Numbered from the stretch's first letter, positions 36,797 through 45,659 are shown. The stretch is DNA of 64,000 bases from Thioclava dalianensis (GCF_000715505.1 NZ_JHEH01000005.1:182386-246385); one strand, 5' to 3'. Program-made: numbers and translations. Notes: a model not told the origin generated them from the sequence alone.

Positions 36797-36850
36797 CTCG
36801 CCCGCCCCCGTCACTAGACTGGCGCGCGCAAGATCAGGAGCAGCCCCCGC

Positions 36851-38605
36851 ATGTCCGAAACGCCCCAATCCGGTTACCAGGTTCTCGCCCGGAAATACCG
36901 CCCCGAGACATTCGCCGATCTGGTGGGCCAGGAACCGATGGTGCGCACGCTGAAAAACGCGTTTGCCGCCGACCGGATCGCGCAGGCCTTCATCATGACG
37001 GGGATTCGCGGCACCGGGAAGACGACCACCGCGCGGATCATCGCAAAGGGGCTCAACTGCATCGGCCCCGATGGCAACGGCACCCCCACGACCGAGCCTT
37101 GCGGCGTGTGCGAGCATTGCCGCGCGATCATGGAAGGCCGTCATGTCGATGTGATGGAGATGGACGCCGCCTCGCGCACAGGCGTCGGCGATATCCGCGA
37201 GATCATCGAGAGCGTGCATTACCGGGCGGCCTCGGCGCGCTACAAAGTCTATATCATCGACGAGGTCCACATGCTCTCGACCAGCGCCTTCAACGCGCTG
37301 CTCAAGACGCTTGAGGAACCGCCCGCCCATGTGAAATTCATCTTCGCCACGACCGAGATCCGCAAGGTTCCGGTGACGGTGCTCTCGCGCTGCCAGCGCT
37401 TCGATCTGCGCCGGATCGAGCCTGAGGTGATGATCGCTTTGATCAACAAGATCGCTGCGGCGGAAAACGCCCAGATCGCGGAGGATGCGGTGGCGCTGAT
37501 CACCCGGGCCGCCGAAGGCTCGGCGCGTGATGCGACCTCGCTGCTCGATCAGGCGATTGCCCATGGCGCGGGCGAGACCACCGCCGAGCAGGTCCGCGCG
37601 ATGCTGGGGCTGGCCGATCGCGGGCGGGTGCTCGATCTCTTTGACATGATCTTGCACGGTCAGGCCGCAGAGGCGCTGACCGAGCTGGCCGCCCAATATG
37701 CCGATGGCGCCGATCCGATGGCGATCCTGCGCGATCTGGCCGAGATCACCCACTGGGTCTCGGTGATCAAGGTCACGCCCGAAGCCGCCGAAGATCCGAC
37801 CGTGCCGCCGGATGAGCGCAGGCGCGGGCAGGAAATGGCGGGCGCGATCCCGATGCGGGTGCTCTCGCGGCTCTGGCAGATGCTGCTCAAATCCATCGAA
37901 GAGGTCTCGGGCGCACCCAATGCGATGATGGCCACTGAAATGGCGCTGATCCGCATGACGCATGTGTCGGACCTGCCCGATCCCGACACGCTGATCCGCA
38001 AGATCCAAGCCGGCCCCGAGGCCAACACGCAGGCCGCAGGGCGCGGCCCCGCCCCCTCGACCGGCCCGGTCCATGGCGCGACCCTGCGCGCGCGCCGACT
38101 TGCCGCCGGTGGTGGCACCGTTGCGACCGCCTCCGCCGCGCCCGCATATGAGCCCCAGCCCGACGCGCTGGCGCGCTTTGCGAGCTTTGACGATGTGGTC
38201 GAGCTGATCGCCCGGATGCGCGACATGACCCTGCTGCTTGAGGTCGAGTCCAATCTGCGCCTTGTGAGCTACCGCCCCGGCCGGATCGAATTTCAGCCCA
38301 CGGAGCGCGCCTCTCGCGATCTCGCAGCCACGCTCTCAGCCCGGCTTCAGGGCTGGACGGGCGCGCGCTGGGGGGTGTCGGTCGTCTCCGAAGGCGGGGC
38401 CGCCACCATCGCCGAGGTGAAAGCCGCCGAGCTGGAAAAAGCCAAGGCCGCCGCGATGGAAAACCCGCTTGTCGCCGCGATCTTCGACGCCTTCCCGCAG
38501 GCCGAATTCGCCGAGATCACCGATGCCGCAGCTCTTGAGGCCGAGATCGCCACCGAAGCCCTGCCCGAGGTCGAGGACGAATGGGATCCCTTTGAGGACG
38601 GCTGA
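36851..38605 (+). CDS. dnaX: DNA polymerase III subunits gamma and tau
   Basis: 584 aa. Clamp-loader ATPase with RKYRPETFADLVGQ, Walker A GIRGTGKTT (residues 51-59), the Cys zinc module around EPCGVCEHC, DEVHMLS and the sensor FATTEIRKVPVTVLSRCQRFD. The C-terminal part after about residue 390 is a Pro/Ala-rich linker and the tau-specific domain binding the alpha subunit. Loads the beta clamp at the replication fork. It heads the dnaX-ybaB-recR group common to most bacteria. Confidence 0.97.
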   Translation: MSETPQSGYQVLARKYRPETFADLVGQEPMVRTLKNAFAADRIAQAFIMTGIRGTGKTTTARIIAKGLNCIGPDGNGTPTTEPCGVCEHCRAIMEGRHVDVMEMDAASRTGVGDIREIIESVHYRAASARYKVYIIDEVHMLSTSAFNALLKTLEEPPAHVKFIFATTEIRKVPVTVLSRCQRFDLRRIEPEVMIALINKIAAAENAQIAEDAVALITRAAEGSARDATSLLDQAIAHGAGETTAEQVRAMLGLADRGRVLDLFDMILHGQAAEALTELAAQYADGADPMAILRDLAEITHWVSVIKVTPEAAEDPTVPPDERRRGQEMAGAIPMRVLSRLWQMLLKSIEEVSGAPNAMMATEMALIRMTHVSDLPDPDTLIRKIQAGPEANTQAAGRGPAPSTGPVHGATLRARRLAAGGGTVATASAAPAYEPQPDALARFASFDDVVELIARMRDMTLLLEVESNLRLVSYRPGRIEFQPTERASRDLAATLSARLQGWTGARWGVSVVSEGGAATIAEVKAAELEKAKAAAMENPLVAAIFDAFPQAEFAEITDAAALEAEIATEALPEVEDEWDPFEDG

Positions 38606-38771
38606 GCCGGTCCGCCAGCGCGATCTGCACCGAAGCGACGCGCCCCGCGATAGGCGCGTCACACGTCAAGACAATCGCCCGGCGGATCTGGCCAGAACCG
38701 TGAGCCGCCACTTGTCGGCCCGCGGTGCCATGCGTATGTCTGAGGGCAACACACAGCCACGGGAGAAAGTG

Positions 38772-39116
38772 ATGTTCAAGGGTTTGGGCGGCATGGGCGA
38801 TATGGCCAAGATGATGAAAGCCGCCAAGGATATGCAGGAAAAGATGGGCCAGCTTCAGGCCGAACTCGACTCCATCGTCGTGACCGGCGAGGCGGGCGCA
38901 GGGCTTGTGCAGGCGCGCGCCACGGCCAAGGGCGAGCTGACCGGCTTGTCGATTGACCCCTCGATCCTGCAAGCCTCGGAAAAGGAAGTCGTCGAGGATC
39001 TGATCCTCGCTGCGATCAAGGACACGCAGGCCAAGGCCAAGGATCGTCAGGCCGATGAGCAAAAGCGCCTGCTGCGCGAAATGGGCCTGCCCGAGAACAT
39101 GGACCTTCCGGTCTGA
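38772..39116 (+). CDS. ybaB: YbaB/EbfC family nucleoid-associated protein
   Basis: 114 aa from the ATG at 38772 (GGGAGAAAG upstream). [22 protein letters not shown] and the central [20 protein letters not shown] segment are the family hallmarks; the protein dimerises and binds DNA with low specificity. Encoded directly before recR (1-nt gap), the usual order. A 166-nt gap separates it from dnaX and holds no evident gene. Confidence 0.95.
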   Translation: MFKGLGGMGDMAKMMKAAKDMQEKMGQLQAELDSIVVTGEAGAGLVQARATAKGELTGLSIDPSILQASEKEVVEDLILAAIKDTQAKAKDRQADEQKRLLREMGLPENMDLPV

Positions 39117-39117
39117 G

Positions 39118-39717
39118 ATGACGCAGGGCCGCGATGACATCGAGGGGCTGATCGCGCTGATGGCGCGGCTGCCGGGCTTGGGCCCGCGCTCTGCCCGGCG
39201 CGCGGTGCTGCATCTGATCTCCAAGCGCGGTCAGCTGATGGCACCGCTGGCCGAGGTGATGGCCGATGTCGCGCGCAACGCCCGCGAATGCGCCCGCTGC
39301 GGCAATATCTCGGGCCAGCCGGTCTGCGCGATCTGCGAAGACCCAAAGCGCGCCACGGGCGAGATCTGCGTGATCGAGGATGTGGCTGATCTCTGGGCGA
39401 TGGAGCGCGGCCACGCCTTCAAGGGCCGCTACCATGTGCTCGGCGGCACGCTGAGCGCGCTGGATGCCATCGGCCCCGAGACGCTGCGCATCCCTGATCT
39501 GCTGACCCGGGTCGAAAGCGAAGGGATCGGCGAGGTGATCTTGGCGCTCAACGCGACCGTCGAGGGCCAGACCACAGCCCATTACATCGCCGAGGCGCTG
39601 GAGCCGATGGGTGTCTCTGTGACCTCGCTGGCCCAAGGCGTGCCAATTGGCGGTGAGCTGGACTATCTCGACGATGGCACGATCCAAGCCGCGCTGCGCG
39701 CCCGCAAGGCGTTCTAA
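39118..39717 (+). CDS. recR: Recombination protein RecR
   Basis: 199 aa. An HhH segment ([20 protein letters not shown]), a four-Cys zinc finger (Cys58, Cys61, Cys70, Cys73) and a Toprim domain ([16 protein letters not shown], later [22 protein letters not shown]) define RecR. With RecO, and RecF when present, it loads RecA at single-strand gaps. The start codon sits one base after the ybaB stop. Confidence 0.97.
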   Translation: MTQGRDDIEGLIALMARLPGLGPRSARRAVLHLISKRGQLMAPLAEVMADVARNARECARCGNISGQPVCAICEDPKRATGEICVIEDVADLWAMERGHAFKGRYHVLGGTLSALDAIGPETLRIPDLLTRVESEGIGEVILALNATVEGQTTAHYIAEALEPMGVSVTSLAQGVPIGGELDYLDDGTIQAALRARKAF

Positions 39718-39927
39718 GCGAAGCATCGCACGCATCGCGAGCCTGTCTCGGCGTCCCGCCCCCTCCTTCCCCTGATCTAAATATCCCCGCCGGAGGCACT
39801 CGCCATAGCGATCCGCGCGCGGCATCGTGTGGCGCGCGCCCGCTGAGCGGCCATGGCCCCCATTGAACCCGCGCGGCGGCCCCGTTATCACAGGGCCATT
39901 CCCAATTGAGATGTGAGCGCCCGACAG

Positions 39928-40593
39928 ATGATCCGCCTCTACCATGTTGCCCTCTCCCCGTTTTGCCGCAAAGTGCGGCTGGTGCTGGCCGAGAAGAAGC
40001 TCGAGGTGGAGCTGGTCGAAGAGCGCTACTGGGAACAGCAGCCCGATTTCCTGCGCCGCAACCCCGCCGGGAAAGTGCCCGTGCTCAAGATGGACGGCAT
40101 GATGATGGCCGAAAGTCAGGCGATCTGCGAATATATCGATGAGCGCTACCCGGACGCCCCGCTGATCCCGCGCGATGCCGCCGCCCGCTACGAGGTCCGC
40201 CGCCTCTGCGCCTGGTTCGACGACAAGTTCAACGCCGAGGTCACCGCGAAAGTGATGGGCGAGCGGGTCTGGAAGAAGGTCCGCAAGGAAGGCTATCCCG
40301 ACAGCAAGACGATCAAGGCGGGTTTGGCTGCGACCAAGTTCCACCTCGATTATATGGGCGCTTTGCTTGAGCAGCGGCGCTGGCTTGCGGGCGATGTGAT
40401 GACGCTGGCCGATTTCGCCGCCGCCGCCCATCTGAGCTGTCTCGATTACATCTCGGATGTGGACTGGAACCGCTCGGAGGCCGTGAAGGACTGGTATGCC
40501 AAGATCAAGTCGCGCCCGGCCTTCCGCTCGCTGCTGGCCGATCAGCTCTCGGGCATGCCGCCCGCGCCGCAATATGCCGAGCTGGATTTCTGA
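39928..40593 (+). CDS. Glutathione S-transferase family protein
   Basis: 221 aa from the ATG at 39928 (MIRLYHVALSPFCRKVRLVLAEKKL). The thioredoxin-fold N domain has SPFCRK at the catalytic position and the cis-Pro/glutathione-binding GKVPVLKMDG...ESQAICEYIDERYP. The all-helical C domain ends with PAPQYAELDF. A GTG at 39913 is a possible alternative start. Substrate unknown. The gene is followed by a two-hairpin repeat element beginning 13 nt after its stop. Confidence 0.88.
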   Translation: MIRLYHVALSPFCRKVRLVLAEKKLEVELVEERYWEQQPDFLRRNPAGKVPVLKMDGMMMAESQAICEYIDERYPDAPLIPRDAAARYEVRRLCAWFDDKFNAEVTAKVMGERVWKKVRKEGYPDSKTIKAGLAATKFHLDYMGALLEQRRWLAGDVMTLADFAAAAHLSCLDYISDVDWNRSEAVKDWYAKIKSRPAFRSLLADQLSGMPPAPQYAELDF

Positions 40594-40606
40594 GCTCTAG
40601 CGGCGC

Positions 40607-40668
40607 CGGGGGCGCTGCCCCCGCCTGACAAACCCTTTCGAGTTTGTCAGACTCCCCCGGGATATTTT
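40607..40668 (+). repeat. Two-hairpin intergenic element, copy A
   Basis: Hairpin 1 is CGGGGGC-GCT-GCCCCCG (40607-40623). Hairpin 2 is CTGACAAAC, 8-nt loop, GTTTGTCAG (40625-40650). CTCCCCCGGGATATTTT (40652-40668) follows. The same architecture is found at 59542-59602, with hairpin 2 changed on both strands so pairing is kept. It follows the GST gene and precedes queG by 17 nt. It could act as a terminator, mRNA-stability element or bacterial interspersed repeat. Confidence 0.75.
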
Positions 40669-40685
40669 CGTCAAGAGGAAGCCCG

Positions 40686-41723
40686 GTGACGGATTTGAAA
40701 TCACGACTGATCGCACAGGCGCTGGAGGAGGGGTTCTCCAAGGCGCGCGTGACGACCCCCGATGCGATCCCGCAGGCCGCCGGGCGGCTTGAGGCTTTCG
40801 TGGAGGCGGGCCTGCACGGGCAGATGGGCTGGATGGCCGAGCGGATGGGCTGGCGTGGTGCGCCCGATGCGCTTTGGCCCGAGGCGAAATCCGTGCTGAT
40901 GCTGGCCGAAAGCTACAGCCCCGATTACGATCCGCTCGACCTTTTGCAGGAGCGCGATCGCGGCGTGGTGTCGGCCTATGCGCAGGGGCGCGATTATCAT
41001 GATCTGGTCAAGAAGCGCCTCAAGCGGGTCGGGCGCTGGTTGCTCGAACAGGCGCCCGAAGGCGAGATCAAGGTCTTTGTCGACACGGCACCTGTGATGG
41101 AAAAGCCCCTCGCGCAGGCGGCGGGTCTCGGCTGGCAGGGCAAGCATACCAATCTTCTGGCGCGCGATTTGGGCAACTGGTTTTTCCTCGGCGCGATTTT
41201 CACAACGGTGGAGCTGGCCCCCGATGCGCCCGAGCGTGAGCATTGCGGGCGCTGCACCGCCTGCCTCGATATCTGCCCGACGCAGGCCTTCCCCGCGCCG
41301 TTTCAGCTCGATGCGCGGCGCTGTATCTCGTATCTCACGATTGAGCATAAGGGCCCGGTCCCCGAGGAATTGCGCGCCAAGATGGGCAACCGGATCTATG
41401 GCTGCGACGATTGTCTTGCGATCTGCCCGTGGAACAAATTCGCAGCCACCGCCCGCGAGGCGCGCTATCACGGCGGGGTTGGCGCGCCGCCTTTGGCGGA
41501 GCTGGCCGCACTGGATGATGCGGGGTTTCGGGCGCGGTTTGCAGGCTCTCCGATCAAGCGGATCGGGCGCGAGCGGTTCTTGCGCAACGTCCTTTATGCG
41601 ATCGGCAATTCGCAGGATCGCGCGCTGGCGGAGGCCGCGCGCCCGCACCTGTCCGATCCCGATCCGGTGGTGGCCGAAGCCGCCCGCTGGGCATTGGCGC
41701 GGCTGGGGGCAGAGCCGGGCTGA
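40686..41723 (+). CDS. queG: Epoxyqueuosine reductase
   Basis: 345 aa with a GTG start at 40686 after AAGAGGAAG. The N part ([48 protein letters not shown]) binds cobalamin and substrate. The two 4Fe-4S cluster motifs are [16 protein letters not shown] and [11 protein letters not shown]; a HEAT-like helical end follows. It carries out the last step of queuosine synthesis in tRNA with B12. Adjacent genes are unrelated. Confidence 0.95.
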   Translation: MTDLKSRLIAQALEEGFSKARVTTPDAIPQAAGRLEAFVEAGLHGQMGWMAERMGWRGAPDALWPEAKSVLMLAESYSPDYDPLDLLQERDRGVVSAYAQGRDYHDLVKKRLKRVGRWLLEQAPEGEIKVFVDTAPVMEKPLAQAAGLGWQGKHTNLLARDLGNWFFLGAIFTTVELAPDAPEREHCGRCTACLDICPTQAFPAPFQLDARRCISYLTIEHKGPVPEELRAKMGNRIYGCDDCLAICPWNKFAATAREARYHGGVGAPPLAELAALDDAGFRARFAGSPIKRIGRERFLRNVLYAIGNSQDRALAEAARPHLSDPDPVVAEAARWALARLGAEPG

Positions 41724-41775
41724 GAAACAAGGCGCCCTATCTGGTATCCGGGCAGGCACGTGGTAAGACTTGCAC

Positions 41776-42717
41776 ATGACTTCTCCGGCCCCCTCCACAT
41801 CCGCGCCGTTTCTCGCCATCGCATTGAAGCTTGGCACCGTGACAGGTTTCATCGTGATGCAAACGATGATCAAAGCGGTGTCCGACACGATCCCCGCCGG
41901 CGAGGCGGTGTTTTTCCGCTCGGCCTTCGGGATGCTTCCGATCCTCGTCTGGCTGCTCTGGCGCCATGAGCTGCGTGGCGGATTTCGGGTCGCCAACCCG
42001 CTCAACCATGTGCTGCGCGGAGGGATCGGCACCACCGCGATGGGGCTGAGCTTTGCCGCTTTGGCCTATCTGCCGCTGCCCGAAGCCACGGCCCTTGGCT
42101 ATGCAGCACCGCTGCTCACCGTCGTCTTCGCGGCGTTTCTCTTGGGTGAGGTGGTCGGGCTGTTTCGCATCTCAGCGGTGGCGCTGGGGCTTTCCGGGGT
42201 GCTGATCGTGCTCTGGCCACGACTGGGCGGGGTCGGACCTGCGGCAGGCGCAGAGGCCTTTGGCGCGGCACTGGCGCTGGCGGGGGCCACCTGCGCGGCG
42301 CTGGCACAGGTGCAGATCCGGCGCATGGTCGCGACCGAGCGCACCGCGGCCATCGTGTTTTGGTTTTCGCTGACCGCGACCGTGCTGTCGCTCTTCACCC
42401 TGCCCTTTGGCTGGGTGATGCCCAGTCCGCGTGAGGCGAGCCTGCTGATTCTCGCAGGTCTGATCGGAGGGACCGGTCAGATCTTGATCACCTCGGCCTA
42501 TCGCTTTGCCGATGCCTCTTTGATCGCGCCCTTCGACTACGCCTCGATGCTGATGGCGCTGGTGCTGGGCTATGCGGTGTTTGGGGAAATCCCGACCTCC
42601 GCCACGCTCGCCGGTGCCGCGCTGATCATCGTGGCGGGTATCACGATCATCCTGCGCGAGCGCCAACTGGGCCTGCGGCGCGCACGGGCCCGCAGAGCCA
42701 GTTCGCCGCAAAGCTGA
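41776..42717 (+). CDS. DMT superfamily permease (EamA type)
   Basis: 313 aa, ten hydrophobic segments in two EamA halves (about 20-145 and 160-295). Typical sequence: FFRSAFGMLPILVWLLWR, SFAALAYLPLPEATALGYAAPLLTVVFAA and ITSAYRFADASLIAPFDYASMLMALVLGYAVFGE. These are drug/metabolite exporters or importers; the substrate cannot be assigned. The cytoplasmic end is very basic (RERQLGLRRARARRA). The ATG at 41776 follows GGTAAGAC, a poor ribosome site. Confidence 0.88.
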   Translation: MTSPAPSTSAPFLAIALKLGTVTGFIVMQTMIKAVSDTIPAGEAVFFRSAFGMLPILVWLLWRHELRGGFRVANPLNHVLRGGIGTTAMGLSFAALAYLPLPEATALGYAAPLLTVVFAAFLLGEVVGLFRISAVALGLSGVLIVLWPRLGGVGPAAGAEAFGAALALAGATCAALAQVQIRRMVATERTAAIVFWFSLTATVLSLFTLPFGWVMPSPREASLLILAGLIGGTGQILITSAYRFADASLIAPFDYASMLMALVLGYAVFGEIPTSATLAGAALIIVAGITIILRERQLGLRRARARRASSPQS

Positions 42718-42845
42718 GGCAGCGCTTGCCCGCAGCCCGGTGCGCGAGATTTGGCCCGGTAGCAGCGCGATACGATCTATGACAAGCCAAACGCCGCCCC
42801 ATCTGCTATACTGATGTCATTCATTAGATGAGAGGAGGACATCCG

Positions 42846-43031
42846 ATGTCACGTCACATCATCGACACGTCGAAGCAGGCCGCCGAAGGGCCGCGCGTGA
42901 AGCGCTTTGTCGAATTGCAGCGCCGCGAGGGGATTCACCCCAATCTGCGCGCGCTCAACAAGCGCTCGCATGGAGAATCGCTGAGCCGGGTCACGCAATA
43001 TCTGCGCATCGAGCGCAACGAGACGGCCTGA
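42846..43031 (+). CDS. Hypothetical small basic protein
   Basis: 61 aa (MSRHIIDTSKQAAEGPRV...), supported by a very good ribosome site (GAGGAGG, 42833-42839) and a TATACT -10-like hexamer at 42807-42812. No signal peptide or membrane segment. Charged throughout with about 12 Arg/Lys, and a middle part RREGIHPNLRALNKRSHGESLSRVTQYL. No family recognised. Closed by a strong bidirectional hairpin shared with ilvE. Confidence 0.65.
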   Translation: MSRHIIDTSKQAAEGPRVKRFVELQRREGIHPNLRALNKRSHGESLSRVTQYLRIERNETA

Positions 43032-43078
43032 CCCCGGACCTCCCGGCGCGCACAGATGCCGGGCTGCACGGACCGCAA

Positions 43079-43103
43079 AAGGGCGCGCCAGTGGCGCGCC
43101 CTT
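43079..43103. terminator. Bidirectional terminator between small ORF and ilvE
   Basis: AAGGGCGCGCC, 3-nt loop, GGCGCGCCCTT is a perfect 11-bp stem between convergent genes with A-rich and T-rich flanks (AAAA before, TTCTT after). Confidence 0.75.
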
Positions 43104-43132
43104 CTTCATGTTCATGTCGAGATGTGCCGCGT

Positions 43133-44002
43133 TTAGCTGCGCACGAGCTTCTCATAGGTCTCCGCGATGTCACGGGCGAGCGCGCCGACCTCGAAGCGGA
43201 AGCCGCCGATCTCGGAGACCGGAGTCACTTCGGCCGCCGTTCCGGTCAGCCAGCATTGCTCGAAATCGGCAAGCTCCGTGGGCTCGATCCGGCGCTCATG
43301 CACGGTGATGCCCTTTTGCTGCAGCAGCTCGATCACGGTCTGGCGGGTGATCCCGTTGAGGAAGCAATCGGCCTTGGGCGTATGCACTTCACCGTCTTTG
43401 ACAAAGAAGATGTTGGCCCCCGTGGCTTCGGCCACATAGCCGCGCCAATCGAGGAACAGCGCGTCGGAATAGCCTTTGTCCTCAGCGGCATGCTTGGACA
43501 TGGTGCAGATCATGTAGAGCCCTGCCGCCTTGGCCTCGACCGGGATCGTACGCGGATCGGGGCGACGCCATTTCGCGATGTCGAGCTTGGCACCCTGCAT
43601 CTTCGCATCGCCGTAATAATTGCCCCATTCCCAGCCAGCCACAGCCAGACGCACCGGGTTGCGGCGCGCCGAGACGCCCATGTCATCGCCCGCACCACGC
43701 CAAGCAACCGCACGCACATAGGCATCGGTCCAGTTATTGGCTTTGAGCATTGCGTATTTCGCCTCTTCGATCTGCTCGACCGAATAGGGGATTTCGAAAT
43801 CGAGCAGGTTGGCAGATCTGCGCAGCCGCTCGGAATGCAGTTTCGATTTGAAGATCGTCCCGTTGTAGCAGCGCTCACCTTCGAATACCGAAGAGGCGTA
43901 ATGCAATGCATGGGTCAGAATATGGACATTGGCATCGCGCCACTCCACGAGCTTCCCGTCCAACCAGATCTTGCCGTCGCGATCATCATAAGCCCCGGCC
44001 AT
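43133..44002 (-). CDS. ilvE: Branched-chain amino acid aminotransferase
   Basis: 289 aa, PLP fold type IV. HALHYASSVFEGERCYNG, the PLP-lysine region TMSKHAAEDKGYSDALFLD, EATGANIFFVKDGEVHTP and NGITRQTVIELL are the class IV signature blocks. It performs the last step of Leu, Ile and Val synthesis. The start at 44002 is set by an AGGAGGG-like site just upstream on the minus strand; longer frames run into the petP region. Divergent from petP with 153 nt between. Confidence 0.93.
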   Translation of the reverse strand: MAGAYDDRDGKIWLDGKLVEWRDANVHILTHALHYASSVFEGERCYNGTIFKSKLHSERLRRSANLLDFEIPYSVEQIEEAKYAMLKANNWTDAYVRAVAWRGAGDDMGVSARRNPVRLAVAGWEWGNYYGDAKMQGAKLDIAKWRRPDPRTIPVEAKAAGLYMICTMSKHAAEDKGYSDALFLDWRGYVAEATGANIFFVKDGEVHTPKADCFLNGITRQTVIELLQQKGITVHERRIEPTELADFEQCWLTGTAAEVTPVSEIGGFRFEVGALARDIAETYEKLVRS

Positions 44003-44100
44003 TTTACCCTCCTTGGCATAGCACCGTTTTACGAAAGTTGCGCAATAAACGTCCGAAGCGGACATATTCTTGCGTACAAACTGCCGTTCGGTACCAGTTG

Positions 44101-44135
44101 AGTCTTGGATAGTCAACAAGACTGACTTAAAGTCA
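44101..44135. promoter_or_regulatory. Cluster of AGTC/GACT half-sites between ilvE and petP
   Basis: AGTC occurs at 44101, 44111 and 44131 (10-bp phase) and inverted as GACT at 44120 and 44124. This gives AGTC-N5-GACT (44111-44123) and TGACT-TAA-AGTCA (44123-44135), 20 nt before the petP start. Inverted repeats of this size suit a MarR protein, so petP autoregulation is a reasonable guess. Confidence 0.45.
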
Positions 44136-44155
44136 CGGAAAAGAGAGAGGGAACT

Positions 44156-44653
44156 ATGGCAGAGAACGGAAGTCCGGGTGGCGAAACCTTGCTGTTTCTC
44201 ACCGATGAGCAATTGCGGCGCGGGATTGAGGCAATGTTCTTCGCCTATAGGGCTTTCACCGCAGATCCGGATCGGTTGCTCGAAGAATATGGCTATGGCC
44301 GCGCGCATCACCGGGCTTTGCATTTCATCAACCGCCAGTCGGGCCTGACGGTGACGACGCTGCTCGCGGTGCTGGGGGTAACCAAGCAATCGCTCAACCG
44401 GGTCTTGCGCACTTTGATTGAAGACGGTCTTGTGGAAAGCCGCGTCGGACGGCGCGACAAGCGCGAGCGCCAGCTGTATCTCACGGATGCGGGCGCGGTG
44501 CTTGAACGCAGCCTGTCCGAGGCGCAACGTGGCCGCATGCGCTCAGCCTATCGCACCGCCGGACCGCAGGCGGTGGCCGGGTTCCGGCAGGTGCTCGAGG
44601 CGATGATGGGCCCTGACTTGCAGCGCCTCTACCAGCAGATGAAGGACGAGTAA
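44156..44653 (+). CDS. petP: MarR-family transcriptional regulator PetP
   Basis: 165 aa. The winged helix (YGRAHHRALHFINRQSGLTVTTLLAVLGVTKQSLNRVLRTLIEDGLVESRVGRRDKRERQLYLT) is MarR-type. It lies directly before petR and the petABC operon, the same order as petP-petR-petABC (fbcFBC) in Rhodobacter capsulatus. GAGAGAGGG lies before the ATG. Its stop shares one base with the petR start, so the pair is coupled. Ligand unknown. Confidence 0.88.
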   Translation: MAENGSPGGETLLFLTDEQLRRGIEAMFFAYRAFTADPDRLLEEYGYGRAHHRALHFINRQSGLTVTTLLAVLGVTKQSLNRVLRTLIEDGLVESRVGRRDKRERQLYLTDAGAVLERSLSEAQRGRMRSAYRTAGPQAVAGFRQVLEAMMGPDLQRLYQQMKDE

Positions 44654-45363
44654 TGCCCCATCAAGCCGCCCCCCACCTGCTGATCATCGATGATGACGAG
44701 CGCATCCGCACCCTGCTCAAGGGCTTTTTGCAGCGCAATGAGTTCCTCGTGACCGCCGCGCGCGATGCCGCCCATGCCCGCAGGTTGCTGGCCGGGCTGG
44801 ATTTCAATCTGATCGTGATGGATGTGATGATGCCGGGTGAGGACGGGCTGAGTCTGACTCGCGATCTGCGCAAGACGCTCTCGACGCCGATCTTGCTGCT
44901 GACGGCGCGCGGCGACACGCGCGAACGGATCGAGGGGCTGGAGGCGGGGGCCGATGACTATCTGGCCAAGCCCTTTGAGCCCAAGGAGCTGCTGCTGCGG
45001 ATCAATGCGATCTTGCGCCGGGTGCCACGCGCGGCAGAGACCGGCCCGAAATTCATCTCGCTGGGCGCGTTGCGCTACGATCAGGACCGGGGCGAGCTGT
45101 GGAACGGGGAGACGCCGGTGCGGCTGACCGCAACGGAAGTGCAATTGATGAAGATCTTTGCCAGCCATGCAGGCGATGTGGTCTCGCGCTCCGAGTTGAT
45201 CGAAGAGCTGGGCCGTGACCGCGCGGTGAGCGACGAGGGCGGCGGCGACCGCGCCATTGACGTCCAGATCACCCGGCTGCGCCGCAAGATCGAAAGCGAC
45301 CCGCGTGAGCCGCGCTATCTGCAAACGGTGCGCGGCCTTGGCTATATGCTGGCCCCCGATTGA
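44653..45363 (+). CDS. petR: OmpR-family response regulator PetR
   Basis: 236 aa. Receiver domain with acidic pocket (IIDDDE), phosphoacceptor Asp57 (VMDVMMPGEDG) and Lys in YLAKPFEPKELL, then a winged-helix DNA-binding domain (RLTATEVQLMKIFASHAGDVVSRSELIEEL...YLQTVRGLGYML). No sensor kinase is adjacent. In R. capsulatus the homologous petR is at this same place upstream of cytochrome bc1 genes and has been reported as needed for growth. The phased repeats starting 11 nt after its stop may be its sites. Confidence 0.9.
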   Translation: MPHQAAPHLLIIDDDERIRTLLKGFLQRNEFLVTAARDAAHARRLLAGLDFNLIVMDVMMPGEDGLSLTRDLRKTLSTPILLLTARGDTRERIEGLEAGADDYLAKPFEPKELLLRINAILRRVPRAAETGPKFISLGALRYDQDRGELWNGETPVRLTATEVQLMKIFASHAGDVVSRSELIEELGRDRAVSDEGGGDRAIDVQITRLRRKIESDPREPRYLQTVRGLGYMLAPD

Positions 45364-45373
45364 GGCGCGCGGG

Positions 45374-45419
45374 CTCACGCAAGCTCACGAATACTCACGA
45401 AATTGATTCGGAACGTGAG
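45374..45419 (+). promoter_or_regulatory. 10-bp phased CTCACG repeats between petR and petA
   Basis: CTCACG occurs at 45374, 45384 and 45394, exactly 10 bp apart, with an inverted CGTGAG at 45414. A fourth copy is at 45528. The last repeat and its inverted copy (ACTCACG, 14 nt, CGTGAGT) followed by TTTTTT could also be an intrinsic terminator of petPR. Phased direct repeats are typical targets of OmpR-type regulators, so PetR binding before petA is possible. A similar 10-bp repeat of AATTCG occurs at 45455 and 45465. Confidence 0.55.
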
Positions 45420-45659
45420 TTTTTTACGTCGGGACAGGCTTGCAAACCCCGAGAAATTCGAAAGAATTCGACTGTCCATGGTCAGGTATGGCGCATGATT
45501 GTTGTTGCATAGCGACAATTCGCGCGCCTCACGAGTGAATGCGTTCTGGACTGACAAAACCGTGATTGCTATGAGAGCTGGCATGTTCGGGCGCAGCACA
45601 ACTGCGCCCCGGCACGTCACTATCGGTCGATCGGCATCGACCCCGGAAGGAGAGACAAC

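Noticed and set aside
43079..43103. GGGCGCGCC repeat as a mobile-element end
   Set aside because: It is a perfect hairpin between convergent genes with T-rich flank, explained by termination; no target duplication or transposase.
44003..44527. N-terminal extension of IlvE on the minus strand
   Set aside because: It covers the petP gene and promoter; the ATG at 44002 has a good ribosome site and matches family length.
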